Part shown: in pieces, positions 1 to 5,980 of the stretch
Position numbering within the stretch: position 1 is the first letter of the stretch
Layout of the letters: each line of letters begins with the position of its first letter
Assembly: GCA_937863205.1 (NCBI GenBank)
Contig: CALMGA010000580.1
Span: forward strand, 1 to 6,738
Length of the DNA: 6,738 nt
Source of the DNA: an uncultured Beijerinckiaceae bacterium
GTDB lineage: Bacteria > Pseudomonadota > Alphaproteobacteria > Rhizobiales > Beijerinckiaceae
Direction of reading: 5' to 3'
Notes under the pieces: model-generated
Told to the model about the DNA's origin: nothing
Database searches by the model: none
What the model saw: only the letters and a program-made list of their open reading frames with translations
Position numbers and translations under genes: made by a program

Positions 1-767
1 CGGCGGTCGTCACGGGATCGACCAGCGGCATCGGGCTCGGCATCGCCCGCGCCTTGGCCGGAGAGGGCGCTGCGATCGTGCTCAACGGCTTCGGCGCGCC
101 CGACGCGATCGAGGCCGAGCGGGCGAAGATCGAGCGCGAGTTCGACGTCGCCTGCCACTACTGCCCGGCCGACATGACGAAACCTGTCGAGATCGCCGCG
201 ATGATCGCCGAGGCGGAGGAGAAGTTCGGCTCGGTCGACGTGCTCGTCAACAACGCCGGCATCCAGTTCGTGTCGCCGGTGGAGGACTTCCCGGTCGAGA
301 AGTGGGACGCGATCCTCGCCATCAACCTTTCGTCCGCCTTCCACACCACGCGGGCGGCCGTGCCGGGCATGAAGGCGCGCGGCTGGGGGCGCATCATCAA
401 CCTCGCCTCGGCGCACGCGCTGGTGGCCTCGCCCTTCAAGGCGGCCTACGTGGCGGCCAAGCACGGCCTCGCCGGCTTCACCAAGACGGTCGCGCTCGAA
501 CTCGCCACCCACGCCATCACCTGCAACGCCATCTGCCCCGGCTACGTCTGGACGCCGCTCGTGGAGGCGCAGATCCCCGACACCATGGCGGCGCGCGGGA
601 TGACGCGGGAGCGGGTCATCGACGAGGTGCTGCTGAAGGCGCAGCCGACCAAGCAGTTCGTCACGGTCGAGGAGGTGGCGTCCTTGGCCCTGTATCTCGC
701 CTCCGATGCGGCCAAGGGCATGACGGGTTCGATCGTTTCGCTCGACGGCGGCTGGACGGCGGCTTAG
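1..767 (+). CDS. bdhA: D-3-hydroxybutyrate dehydrogenase (SDR family), 5' end outside window
   Basis: NAD-dependent oxidation of D-3-hydroxybutyrate to acetoacetate (EC 1.1.1.30), the cytosolic step that feeds degraded polyhydroxybutyrate into acetyl-CoA metabolism. The reading frame is open from base 3, so 254 residues are visible and only a handful of N-terminal residues are missing (family about 260 aa). Classical short-chain dehydrogenase marks are all present: the cofactor loop TGSTSGIG at the very start, NNAG (about 249-260), the structural Asn of INLSSAF (324-326), the catalytic Ser (408-410), Tyr (447-449) and Lys (459-461) in the YVAAK block, and CPGYVWTPLV. NAGIQFV, VEDFPVEKWD, SAFHTTRAAVPGMK and ASPFKAAYVAAKHGLAGFTK are the signature blocks separating this enzyme from other SDRs. 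The C-terminus DGGWTAA is normal for the family. The stop codon TAG (765-767) is made by the first bases of the downstream repeat. Nothing is visible about its promoter. Confidence 0.93.
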   Translation, partial: AVVTGSTSGIGLGIARALAGEGAAIVLNGFGAPDAIEAERAKIEREFDVACHYCPADMTKPVEIAAMIAEAEEKFGSVDVLVNNAGIQFVSPVEDFPVEKWDAILAINLSSAFHTTRAAVPGMKARGWGRIINLASAHALVASPFKAAYVAAKHGLAGFTKTVALELATHAITCNAICPGYVWTPLVEAQIPDTMAARGMTRERVIDEVLLKAQPTKQFVTVEEVASLALYLASDAAKGMTGSIVSLDGGWTAA

Positions 768-768
768 A

Positions 769-814
769 GCATCGGACCGAAAAGCGCGCAGCGGTTTTCG
801 CATAAATCCGATGC
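769..814. repeat. Palindromic repeat, hairpin 1 (GCATCGG...CCGATGC)
   Basis: Outer arms GCATCGG (769-775) and CCGATGC (808-814) pair perfectly. Inner arms CGAAAA (778-783) and TTTTCG (795-800) also pair, giving an interrupted long stem. The arrangement, gcatcggaccgaaaag followed by cggttttcg and ccgatgc, is from memory that of a very common Rhizobiales intergenic palindrome. It starts two bases after the dehydrogenase stop codon. Confidence 0.8.
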
Positions 815-828
815 GGCACATCAGGTTG

Positions 829-865
829 GAGCATCGGACCGGACCCGGTTCAGGGTCCGATGCTC
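829..865. repeat. Palindromic repeat, hairpin 2 (perfect 12-bp stem)
   Basis: GAGCATCGGACC (829-840) is the exact reverse complement of GGTCCGATGCTC (854-865), with a 13-base loop. The left arm is a direct copy of the start of hairpin 1. The right arm could therefore also pair with 767-778, so the two hairpins are mutually exclusive folding partners. It may be a shortened copy of the same element. Confidence 0.8.
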
Positions 866-907
866 TAAGCAGGTTCGCGTTGGCAGGCCAACGCTTCACC
901 TGCTTAG
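865..907. repeat. Palindromic repeat, hairpin 3 (CTAAGCAGGT...ACCTGCTTAG)
   Basis: Perfect 10-base outer arms at 865-874 and 898-907. A second perfect 7-bp stem lies inside, GCGTTGG (877-883) with CCAACGC (888-894), leaving only two or three unpaired bases between the stems. It abuts hairpin 2 directly; base 865 is shared. Confidence 0.8.
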
Positions 908-921
908 CCCTTTGCCATGCC

Positions 922-970
922 GCAGGTTTGGATCGCAAAACCGCGGGGCACTTTTGCGAAACCTGCTTAG
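922..970. repeat. Palindromic repeat, hairpin 4, carrying the permease stop codon
   Basis: Outer arms GCAGGTTT (922-929) and AAACCTGC (959-966) pair perfectly. Inner arms CGCAAAA (934-940) and TTTTGCG (952-958) form a second stem. The right end is another copy of ACCTGCTTAG (961-970), and the TTA inside it (967-969) is the TAA stop codon of the minus-strand permease. Confidence 0.78.
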
Positions 971-2322
971 GTCCGCCGGCGACCGCGAAGCCAGGCCGCG
1001 GCGGCCACCGCGGCCGTGCTCGCCGCGCTGGCGGCGAGTTGGATGCGCTGACCCGGCAGCACCGCCATCGCCGCGAAGATCAGGACAATGCCGGCGACCG
1101 TCGCGTAGCTCAGCCAGGGGAAGAGCGGCACCGGCAGGACCGTCTCGCCGCCCTCGGCCTCGCGCTGCCGCCGGTCGCGGATCTCGGCCTGCGCGACCAG
1201 CAGGTAGACGACGAGGATCACCGCGCCCGACGTGTCGAGGAGAAAGGCGAAGACCTTGTCGGGCGACACCACCGAGGCGAGCGCGGCGGCGAACCCCGCG
1301 CCCGAACCGATCAGGATGGCGCGCACCGGCACGCCGTTGGCGCCGGTCGCGACCAGCCAGCCCGGCGCGTCGCCGGCCTCGGCCAGCTCGCGCAGGATGC
1401 GCGAGGTGACGTAAAGGCCGGAGTTCAGGCAGGACAGCACGGCGGTCAGGATCACCGCGCTCATCAGCGTCGCCGCACCGGGCACGCCGACGGCATCGAG
1501 CGCGGCCAGGAACGGCGAGTGCCCGGCCTGCAGCGACGTCCACGGCACGGTGGCGAGGATGAGCCCGACCGACAGGAGATAGAAGGCGGCGATGCGCAGC
1601 GCCACCGTGCGCGCCGCCGCCGCCACGTTGCCGGCGGGGTCGTCCGACTCGGCCGCCGCGATGGAGGCGATCTCCGAACCGGTCAGCGAGAAGATCACGG
1701 TCGGCACGGCGCCGGCAATCGCGAGCCAGCCCTTGGGAGCGAGCCCGTCCGGCGCCAGATCCCGCGCCGAGGCGGCCGCGAAGCCGAGATGGATCAAGCC
1801 GAGATGGCCGGCGGCCGCCGCGATGAAGCCGACGATGGCCGCGACCTTGAGGGCCGAGAACCAGAACTCGAATTCGCCGTAGGCCTTCACCGAAAGCAGG
1901 TTGGTCGCGGTGAGCAGGATGATCAGCACGAGGCCGATGAGCCAGACGGGTGCCGCGATCCAGCCGGCCAGCAGCACCGCGCCGGCGATGGTTTCCGCCC
2001 CCACGGCGATGACCCAAAAATACCAGTAAAGCCAGCCCGACACGAAGCTCCAGCGGTCCCCCAGCGCGTGGCGGACATAGGCGTTGAACGAGCCGAGGCC
2101 GGGGCGCGCCACCGCCATTTCGCCCAGCATGCGCATCACCCCGAACACCAGCGCGCCGGCGAAGGCGTAGCTGCCCAGCACCGCCGGGCCGGCCTGCGCG
2201 ATGGCCGCGCCGCTGCCCACGAAGAGGCCGGCCCCGATCACGCCGCCAAGGGCGATCATGGCGACGTGCCGGCCCTTCAAGTCCTGGCCAAGGGCCGCGC
2301 CGCTGGTCGTTGCCTCGCTCAT
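967..2322 (-). CDS. APC superfamily amino-acid permease (AAT/GabP-like)
   Basis: Inner-membrane secondary transporter of 451 aa, close to the usual length of the AAT family (GabP, ProY, CycA types), which imports amino acids by proton symport. Visible marks: first-helix substrate loop GGVIGAGLFVGSG (residues 26-38), FNAYVRHALGDRWSFVSGWLYW (about 79-100), NLLSVKAYGEFEFWFSALKV (141-160), FSLTGSEI followed by AAESDDP (about 211-229), and LNSGLYVTSRIL (299-310), a block also seen in GabP-type carriers. The hydrophobic profile fits about 12 helices. The start is supported by a purine-rich ribosome site, the reverse complement of 2331-2338, eight bases before ATG. The gene is divergent from the antiporter across a 118-bp gap and convergent with the dehydrogenase. 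The substrate cannot be read from sequence: GABA, proline or another amino acid is possible. Confidence 0.9.
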   Translation of the reverse strand: MSEATTSGAALGQDLKGRHVAMIALGGVIGAGLFVGSGAAIAQAGPAVLGSYAFAGALVFGVMRMLGEMAVARPGLGSFNAYVRHALGDRWSFVSGWLYWYFWVIAVGAETIAGAVLLAGWIAAPVWLIGLVLIILLTATNLLSVKAYGEFEFWFSALKVAAIVGFIAAAAGHLGLIHLGFAAASARDLAPDGLAPKGWLAIAGAVPTVIFSLTGSEIASIAAAESDDPAGNVAAAARTVALRIAAFYLLSVGLILATVPWTSLQAGHSPFLAALDAVGVPGAATLMSAVILTAVLSCLNSGLYVTSRILRELAEAGDAPGWLVATGANGVPVRAILIGSGAGFAAALASVVSPDKVFAFLLDTSGAVILVVYLLVAQAEIRDRRQREAEGGETVLPVPLFPWLSYATVAGIVLIFAAMAVLPGQRIQLAASAASTAAVAAAAWLRGRRRT

Positions 2323-2440
2323 GCGTCGATCTCCCCCCTTCGCCTGAGCTCGGGCGTTGCCTTATGCTGCGCCGCATTCACGGGATTCGCCAGCCCGCGG
2401 CGTGCGGCCGGCCGCCACCCATCCAGCCGACAGGACATCC

Positions 2441-4285
2441 ATGCCCCATACCGTCGCCGTCGCCGTGCTGTGCATCGCCGGGGCGGGGGTGGCGGCGCAA
2501 TGGGTCGCGTGGCGGCTGAAGCTGCCGGCCATCGTGCTGCTGTTCGCCGTCGGCCTCGTTGTCGGGCCGGGACTGCAGATCCTGCGTCCGGCGGCCGATT
2601 TCGGGCCGGCGCTGCATTCCATCGTCGGCCTCGCGGTGGCCATCGTGGTGTTCGAGGGCGGCTTGGCGCTCGACCTTCGCGAACTGCGCGGGGCCGGCGG
2701 GGGCGTCCTGCGCCTGACCATGGTGGCGTTGCCGATCTCCTTCGGGCTCGGCTCGCTGGCCGCTTACGCCGTCGGCGGCCTGCCCTGGCGGGCGGCGCTG
2801 CTCTACGGGGCGATCACGGTGGTGACGGGACCCACCGTGATCCTGCCGCTGGTGCGCAACAACAAGCTGGAGCGCCGCGCCGCCTCGTTCTTGAAATGGG
2901 AAGCCATCGTCAACGATCCCGTCGGGGCGGTGCTGGCCACGTTGGTGCTCGCGGTCTCCCTCGCCGGCCACGAGCAGGGGCCGAGTGGCCTCGCGCTGCA
3001 GGTTCTGGGCGGCCTTGCCGGCGCGGTGGTCCTCGGAGTCGCAGCCGCCTGGCTGGTGCGATGGATGGTGTCGCGCGATCAGGTTTCGGAAACGCTGAAG
3101 ACCCCGGTCATCCTGGCCCTGGCGATGAGCGTCTACGCGGTCGCCAATCTGGTGATCGAGGGCGCCGGCCTCGCGGCGGCGACGATCTTCGGCCTCGCGC
3201 TGGCCAACCTGCACATCCCCGGCGTATCCGAGCTGACCCGCTTCAAGGAAGCGCTGGTCGTGCTGATCGTGTCGGCCCTGTTCGTGACGCTCACGGCGAG
3301 CCTCGACCGCGACGTGTTCGCGCAGCTGTCCTGGCCGCTCGGCCTGCTCACCGGCGCGATGATCTTCCTGGTGCGCCCGGCCGCCATCGCGCTGGCGACG
3401 TGGCGCGGCGACCTGACGTGGCAGGAGCGCGTGCTGGCCGGCTGGATGGCGCCGCGCGGCATCGTCGCCGCCGCCGTGGCCGGCATCGCCGGGGCCGAGC
3501 TGAGCAATGCCGGCGACAGCAGCGGCGCGCTGGTGATGCCGGCGGTGTTCGCCCTGATCGCGGCGACGGTGGTGCTGCACGGCTTCTCGCTGGCGCCGCT
3601 GGCGCGCGCGCTGGGCCTGACGCTGGGCGATACGCCGGGGCTGGCGATCGTGGGCGCCACCGCCTGGACGACCGAACTGGCGCAGGTGCTGGCCGCAGCC
3701 GGCACGCCGGTGCTGCTCATCGACAGCTTCCCCGGTGCCCTCGACGGGGCGCGGCAGCGCCGCATCCCGACGCTGCAGGCCGAGATCCTGTCGGAGCACG
3801 CCGAGGAGGAGCTGACCGGGCAACGCATCGACTACCTGCTCGCCGCCACCGCCGACGACGTTTACAACAGCCTCGTGTGCGCCAAGCTTGCCCCCGAACT
3901 CGGCCGCGCGCGGGTCTTCCAGACGATTCCCAACGGCGACGACCACACCCTTTGGCTGAGCCTGGGACGGGAATGGCGGGGTCAGCCGTTGGGCGCGCCG
4001 CCTCTCAGCTTCGCCGACCTGCGCAGCCACGCTCGGGAGGGCTGGCGTTTCGCGCTGCGGGATGGACCGATCGACGTGGACGGCGACGGCGAGGCGGAGG
4101 TGGTGCCGGCGGCGCGGCCCGGCGACATCCAGCTCCTGTGCCTGCGCAAGAACGGCGACCTCACCTTCGCCACCAGCGAGGGCCTGGACCTTGCGCCCGC
4201 GGCCGGCGACAGGCTCGTCGTGCTGGCCGAGCCGGAACAGGCCGCGGCCCGGCGCTCACCTGCCGGCATCGAGCGGGTCGACTGA
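2441..4285 (+). CDS. CPA1-type cation:proton antiporter with RCK-like cytosolic tail
   Basis: Predicted inner-membrane Na+(or K+)/H+ exchanger, 614 aa. Residues about 1-390 form a Na_H_exchanger domain with roughly 12 or 13 hydrophobic helices. Key motifs are FEGGLALD (71-78), VVTGPTVILP (127-136), EAIVNDPVGAVLA with the ion-site pair Asn158-Asp159 typical of electroneutral CPA1 carriers, and GWMAPRGIVAAAV with Arg339. Residues about 400-496 resemble a TrkA-N/RCK nucleotide-binding fold (LAIVGATAWTTELAQ, then VLLIDSF with acidic Asp428, then DYLLAATADDVYN). The glycine loop is degraded, since only Gly405 of GxGxxG remains. Residues about 558-597 resemble TrkA-C (GDIQLLCLRKNGDL, AGDRLVVLAEPE). 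I prefer ATG 2441 because the hydrophobic first helix starts there and AGGA lies at 2432-2435. An in-frame start at 2357 would add 28 unlikely residues. Ion specificity is not readable from the sequence. Confidence 0.88.
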   Translation: MPHTVAVAVLCIAGAGVAAQWVAWRLKLPAIVLLFAVGLVVGPGLQILRPAADFGPALHSIVGLAVAIVVFEGGLALDLRELRGAGGGVLRLTMVALPISFGLGSLAAYAVGGLPWRAALLYGAITVVTGPTVILPLVRNNKLERRAASFLKWEAIVNDPVGAVLATLVLAVSLAGHEQGPSGLALQVLGGLAGAVVLGVAAAWLVRWMVSRDQVSETLKTPVILALAMSVYAVANLVIEGAGLAAATIFGLALANLHIPGVSELTRFKEALVVLIVSALFVTLTASLDRDVFAQLSWPLGLLTGAMIFLVRPAAIALATWRGDLTWQERVLAGWMAPRGIVAAAVAGIAGAELSNAGDSSGALVMPAVFALIAATVVLHGFSLAPLARALGLTLGDTPGLAIVGATAWTTELAQVLAAAGTPVLLIDSFPGALDGARQRRIPTLQAEILSEHAEEELTGQRIDYLLAATADDVYNSLVCAKLAPELGRARVFQTIPNGDDHTLWLSLGREWRGQPLGAPPLSFADLRSHAREGWRFALRDGPIDVDGDGEAEVVPAARPGDIQLLCLRKNGDLTFATSEGLDLAPAAGDRLVVLAEPEQAAARRSPAGIERVD

Positions 4286-4301
4286 AACGACTTCAGTCGA
4301 C
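4277..4301 (+). terminator. Perfect 10-bp hairpin spanning the antiporter stop codon
   Basis: GTCGACTGAA (4277-4286) is exactly mirrored by TTCAGTCGAC (4292-4301), with a 5-base loop. The TGA stop (4283-4285) lies inside the left arm. No T-run follows, so intrinsic termination is uncertain. It could equally protect the 3' end of the mRNA. A second small GC-rich stem (CGCCC 4321-4325 with GGGCG 4330-4334) follows. Confidence 0.45.
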
Positions 4302-4415
4302 AGACATCCGACCGCGAGGTCGCCCCCGTGGGCGCAGGCTGCGACAGCAATCGTTGACGCCGGCAGAACCGACACCAAATCTTAACAAGGCCAGCAACAG
4401 GTTTGGATCTCGCTG

Positions 4416-4718
4416 ATGTTAGGCAAGACTTCTCAACAGCCCACCCCGGCGCTCGACGAGGACGCGGAGCGGCGGAGCATCAGGGAGCGGCGGGAAAGCA
4501 TAGGCAGGCTCGCGCCCGGGTCCGCCGAGCGCATCGCCGCCGAGCGCGTTCTCGCGTTGGCGCTGAACAGCCTGTCGATGGCGGACACGGCCCGTTCCCT
4601 TGAGAAATCCGGGGGAAGCGAGGATGGCCGGCAATCCCCCAAGCCGGACGTGCTGGACGCGATCAGGTCCCTGATGATGGCGCCGGTGTCGGGCCATCGC
4701 ACCCGGCGCAAGCCCTGA
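4416..4718 (+). CDS. Small hypothetical protein, 100 aa
   Basis: I do not recognise this gene. The product is a soluble, charged protein of 100 aa. It has a strongly charged N-terminal half (DEDAERRSIRERRESIGRL, residues 14-32), a probable amphipathic helix SAERIAAERVLALALNSLSMADTARSLE (36-63), a Ser/Gly/Pro-rich linker (about 65-77), a second short helix VLDAIRSLMMA (79-89) and a basic end (HRTRRKP). There is no signal peptide or membrane segment. Coding support is moderate: codons mostly end in G or C like the neighbours, but the first codons (TTA, AAG, ACT, TCT, CAA) are atypical. No strong ribosome site precedes the ATG; the best candidate is GGA at 4405-4407. The gap of 130 bases after the antiporter and the hairpin at that gene's end suggest separate transcription. 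It faces the BrkB gene with 33 bases between stop codons. An alternative TTG-started frame at 4403-4603 is less convincing. Confidence 0.5.
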   Translation: MLGKTSQQPTPALDEDAERRSIRERRESIGRLAPGSAERIAAERVLALALNSLSMADTARSLEKSGGSEDGRQSPKPDVLDAIRSLMMAPVSGHRTRRKP

Positions 4719-4751
4719 ACGGCCTGCCGGGACGACCCCTCCGGCTCAAGC

Positions 4752-5834
4752 TCAGCGCTTGCGCATGTCGGCGCGCACCGCATCCACCGTCGCGCCGAGC
4801 AGCACGAAGAGGGCCGAAATCCAGAACCACAGCAGCAGCACGATCACCGCGCCCAGCGAGCCGTAGGTCGTGTCGTAGCTGCCGAAGCGCGTGACGTAGA
4901 GCGAGAAGGCTCCCGAGCCGATGATCCAGAGGCCGGCGGCGAGCAAGGTGCCGACGCTGAAGAAACGCCATCGCGGCCGTTCCAGGCTGGGGCCGACGCT
5001 GTAGACCACATCCAGCGCGATGACGATGCAGGTGCCCAGGATCGGCCAGCGCGAATAGGCGAGGACGGAGCGCAGCCCCTCGTCGATGGGCAGGGTCGCG
5101 AGCACGATGGGGATCACTGCCACAACCGTCAGCGCGACCACGGCGAACACGATGGCGCCGAAGGTCAGGCCGATCGAGATGGCGTATTGCCGGACGATGG
5201 AGCGTCGCTCCGGTCGCTCCAGGGCGACGTTGAGGCCGGACATCAGGGACGAGGTCCCCGCGCGGGCCGCCCAGACAGCCACGCTCAGGCTGATGAGCAA
5301 TCCAGTGTTGAGGCTGGCGTTGGGCTTGCTGAGAAGCGCGATCAGGGCGTCGTTGAGAAGCTTGGCCGTCTCGCCGGGCAGCAGAACGGTGAGCTGCTGC
5401 ACCTGCGCCTGCACGACGTGGGTATCGCCGAACAGGCCGTAGATCGAGACCAGCGCGCCCAACGCGGGGAAGACCGAGAACATGGCGTAGAAGGCGACGC
5501 CGGCGGCGACCAGGGTGAGATTGTCGCGGCCCATGCGGTCGACCACGCGGTTGACCAGCGTCCAGCCGCGGCGGGCCTGCCGGCTGTCGCGCATCCAGTC
5601 CGGTGCGATCTCGGGCAGCGGATCGGTGTCCTCGCCCGACGTGTTCGACAGCACGGCGACCGCTCGCTGCTGCGCGGCGCTGGTGGAGGCGGCCACCGCG
5701 ACGCCGAGCACGATGAGGTACCACGGCAGCACGGTCGGCCGGGCCGCAGGAATCCGCCGCCGGCGCGCGAAGAAGCGGCGGAACCCGCGCTTCACGCGCC
5801 CCCGGGCGCGTCCTGGTACGGTCGCCTCGACCAT
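4752..5834 (-). CDS. YihY/virulence factor BrkB family inner-membrane protein
   Basis: Polytopic membrane protein of 360 aa in the YihY/BrkB family (formerly mislabelled ribonuclease BN); the molecular function is not settled. Family blocks: GRDNLTLVAAGVAFYAMFSVFPALGALVSIYGLFG (about 102-136), LSVAVWAARAGTSSLMSGLNVALERPERR (183-211), and YDTTYGSLGAVIVLLLWFWISALFVLLGATVDAV (320-353). Five or six helices lie within residues 107-350. About 100 residues precede the conserved domain: a basic stretch (GRARGRVKRGFRRFFARRRR), a hydrophobic helix PWYLIVLGVAVAAS (37-50) and a polar linker. The end GATVDAVRADMRKR departs from the GAELNAE that I recall as usual. The start at 5834 is chosen because GGGGAG (5843-5848, minus strand) sits eight bases upstream. 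The same frame stays open to 6296 but would overlap the zinc-ribbon gene, and its extra residues look non-coding. A stress-type promoter candidate lies just upstream. Confidence 0.9.
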   Translation of the reverse strand: MVEATVPGRARGRVKRGFRRFFARRRRIPAARPTVLPWYLIVLGVAVAASTSAAQQRAVAVLSNTSGEDTDPLPEIAPDWMRDSRQARRGWTLVNRVVDRMGRDNLTLVAAGVAFYAMFSVFPALGALVSIYGLFGDTHVVQAQVQQLTVLLPGETAKLLNDALIALLSKPNASLNTGLLISLSVAVWAARAGTSSLMSGLNVALERPERRSIVRQYAISIGLTFGAIVFAVVALTVVAVIPIVLATLPIDEGLRSVLAYSRWPILGTCIVIALDVVYSVGPSLERPRWRFFSVGTLLAAGLWIIGSGAFSLYVTRFGSYDTTYGSLGAVIVLLLWFWISALFVLLGATVDAVRADMRKR

Positions 5835-5842
5835 GCGTTCGT

Positions 5843-5848
5843 CTCCCC
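5843..5848 (-). promoter_or_regulatory. Ribosome binding site deciding the BrkB start
   Basis: GGGGAG read on the minus strand, eight bases before the ATG at 5834-5832. It settles a 360-residue product rather than the 514-residue open frame. Confidence 0.7.
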
Positions 5849-5861
5849 GCTCGAAACCCAG

Positions 5862-5886
5862 AACAAAGGTCTTCCCTGCGCGTTCC
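5862..5886 (-). promoter_or_regulatory. Candidate EcfG/RpoE2-type (general stress) promoter of the BrkB gene
   Basis: On the minus strand, GGAAC (5886-5882) is followed after 17 bases by GTT (5864-5862). This matches the alphaproteobacterial general-stress sigma factor pattern GGAAC-N16/17-(C)GTT, except that the C is a T. Transcription would begin around 5852-5856, a few bases before the ribosome site, giving a leader of roughly 20 bases. The position is right, but the motif is short and chance occurrence cannot be excluded. Confidence 0.45.
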
Positions 5887-5969
5887 AAGATAAGGGTTGG
5901 CTCGCTCTTCGGCAGCGCGGCCCCAAGCCGGTGCGCGACCGCCATCGCTGCGGTGTGCCGCCGCCTGGG

Positions 5970-5975
5970 AAGGAG
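5970..5975 (+). promoter_or_regulatory. Ribosome binding site deciding the zinc-ribbon protein start
   Basis: AAGGAG five bases before ATG 5981. It favours this start over a TTG at 5897 in the same frame. Confidence 0.7.
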
Positions 5976-5980
5976 CCGCC

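Larger units (their letters stand above)
765..970. repeat. Cluster of four palindromic repeat elements between convergent genes
   Basis: The convergent gap between the dehydrogenase and the permease consists almost entirely of four consecutive stem-loops (listed separately). They are linked by shared words. TAGAGCATCGGACC (765-778) recurs inverted at 854-867, its core GAGCATCGGACCG recurs directly at 829-841, and ACCTGCTTAG occurs directly at 898-907 and 961-970 and inverted at 865-874. This looks like a mosaic of two intergenic repeat families joined end to end. It may also act as a two-way transcription end between the facing genes, although there is no T-tract. No protein-coding signal was found here. 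Confidence 0.85.

Noticed and set aside
2362..2368. TATGCT as a -10 box for the antiporter
   Set aside because: No reasonable -35 at the right distance, and single hexamers are too common to call.
896..2377. 493-codon minus-strand frame overlapping the permease
   Set aside because: Out of frame with the permease, which has intact APC motifs and its own ribosome site; the translation is Arg/Gly-rich shadow.
2378..4030. 550-codon minus-strand frame opposite the antiporter
   Set aside because: Rich in Gln, Arg, His and Gly with no recognisable domain; it is a mirror of antiporter codons, with no ribosome site seen.
4354..4382. Possible promoter for the small gene (TTGACG with a -10 near 4377)
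   Set aside because: The -35-like word is good, but no acceptable -10 occurs at 16 to 18 bp spacing (AAATCT and AATCTT are poor).
811..4416. 1201-codon open frame on the plus strand
   Set aside because: It runs antisense through the permease and out of frame through the antiporter, both of which have clear family motifs. Its translation is low-complexity Arg/Gly/Ala-rich text, the usual shadow in GC-rich DNA.
4726..4761. Short stems in the convergent gap between the small gene and BrkB as a terminator
   Set aside because: Only 5-bp stems (GCCGG/CCGGC, CAAGC/GCTTG) with no T-tract, expected by chance in this base composition.
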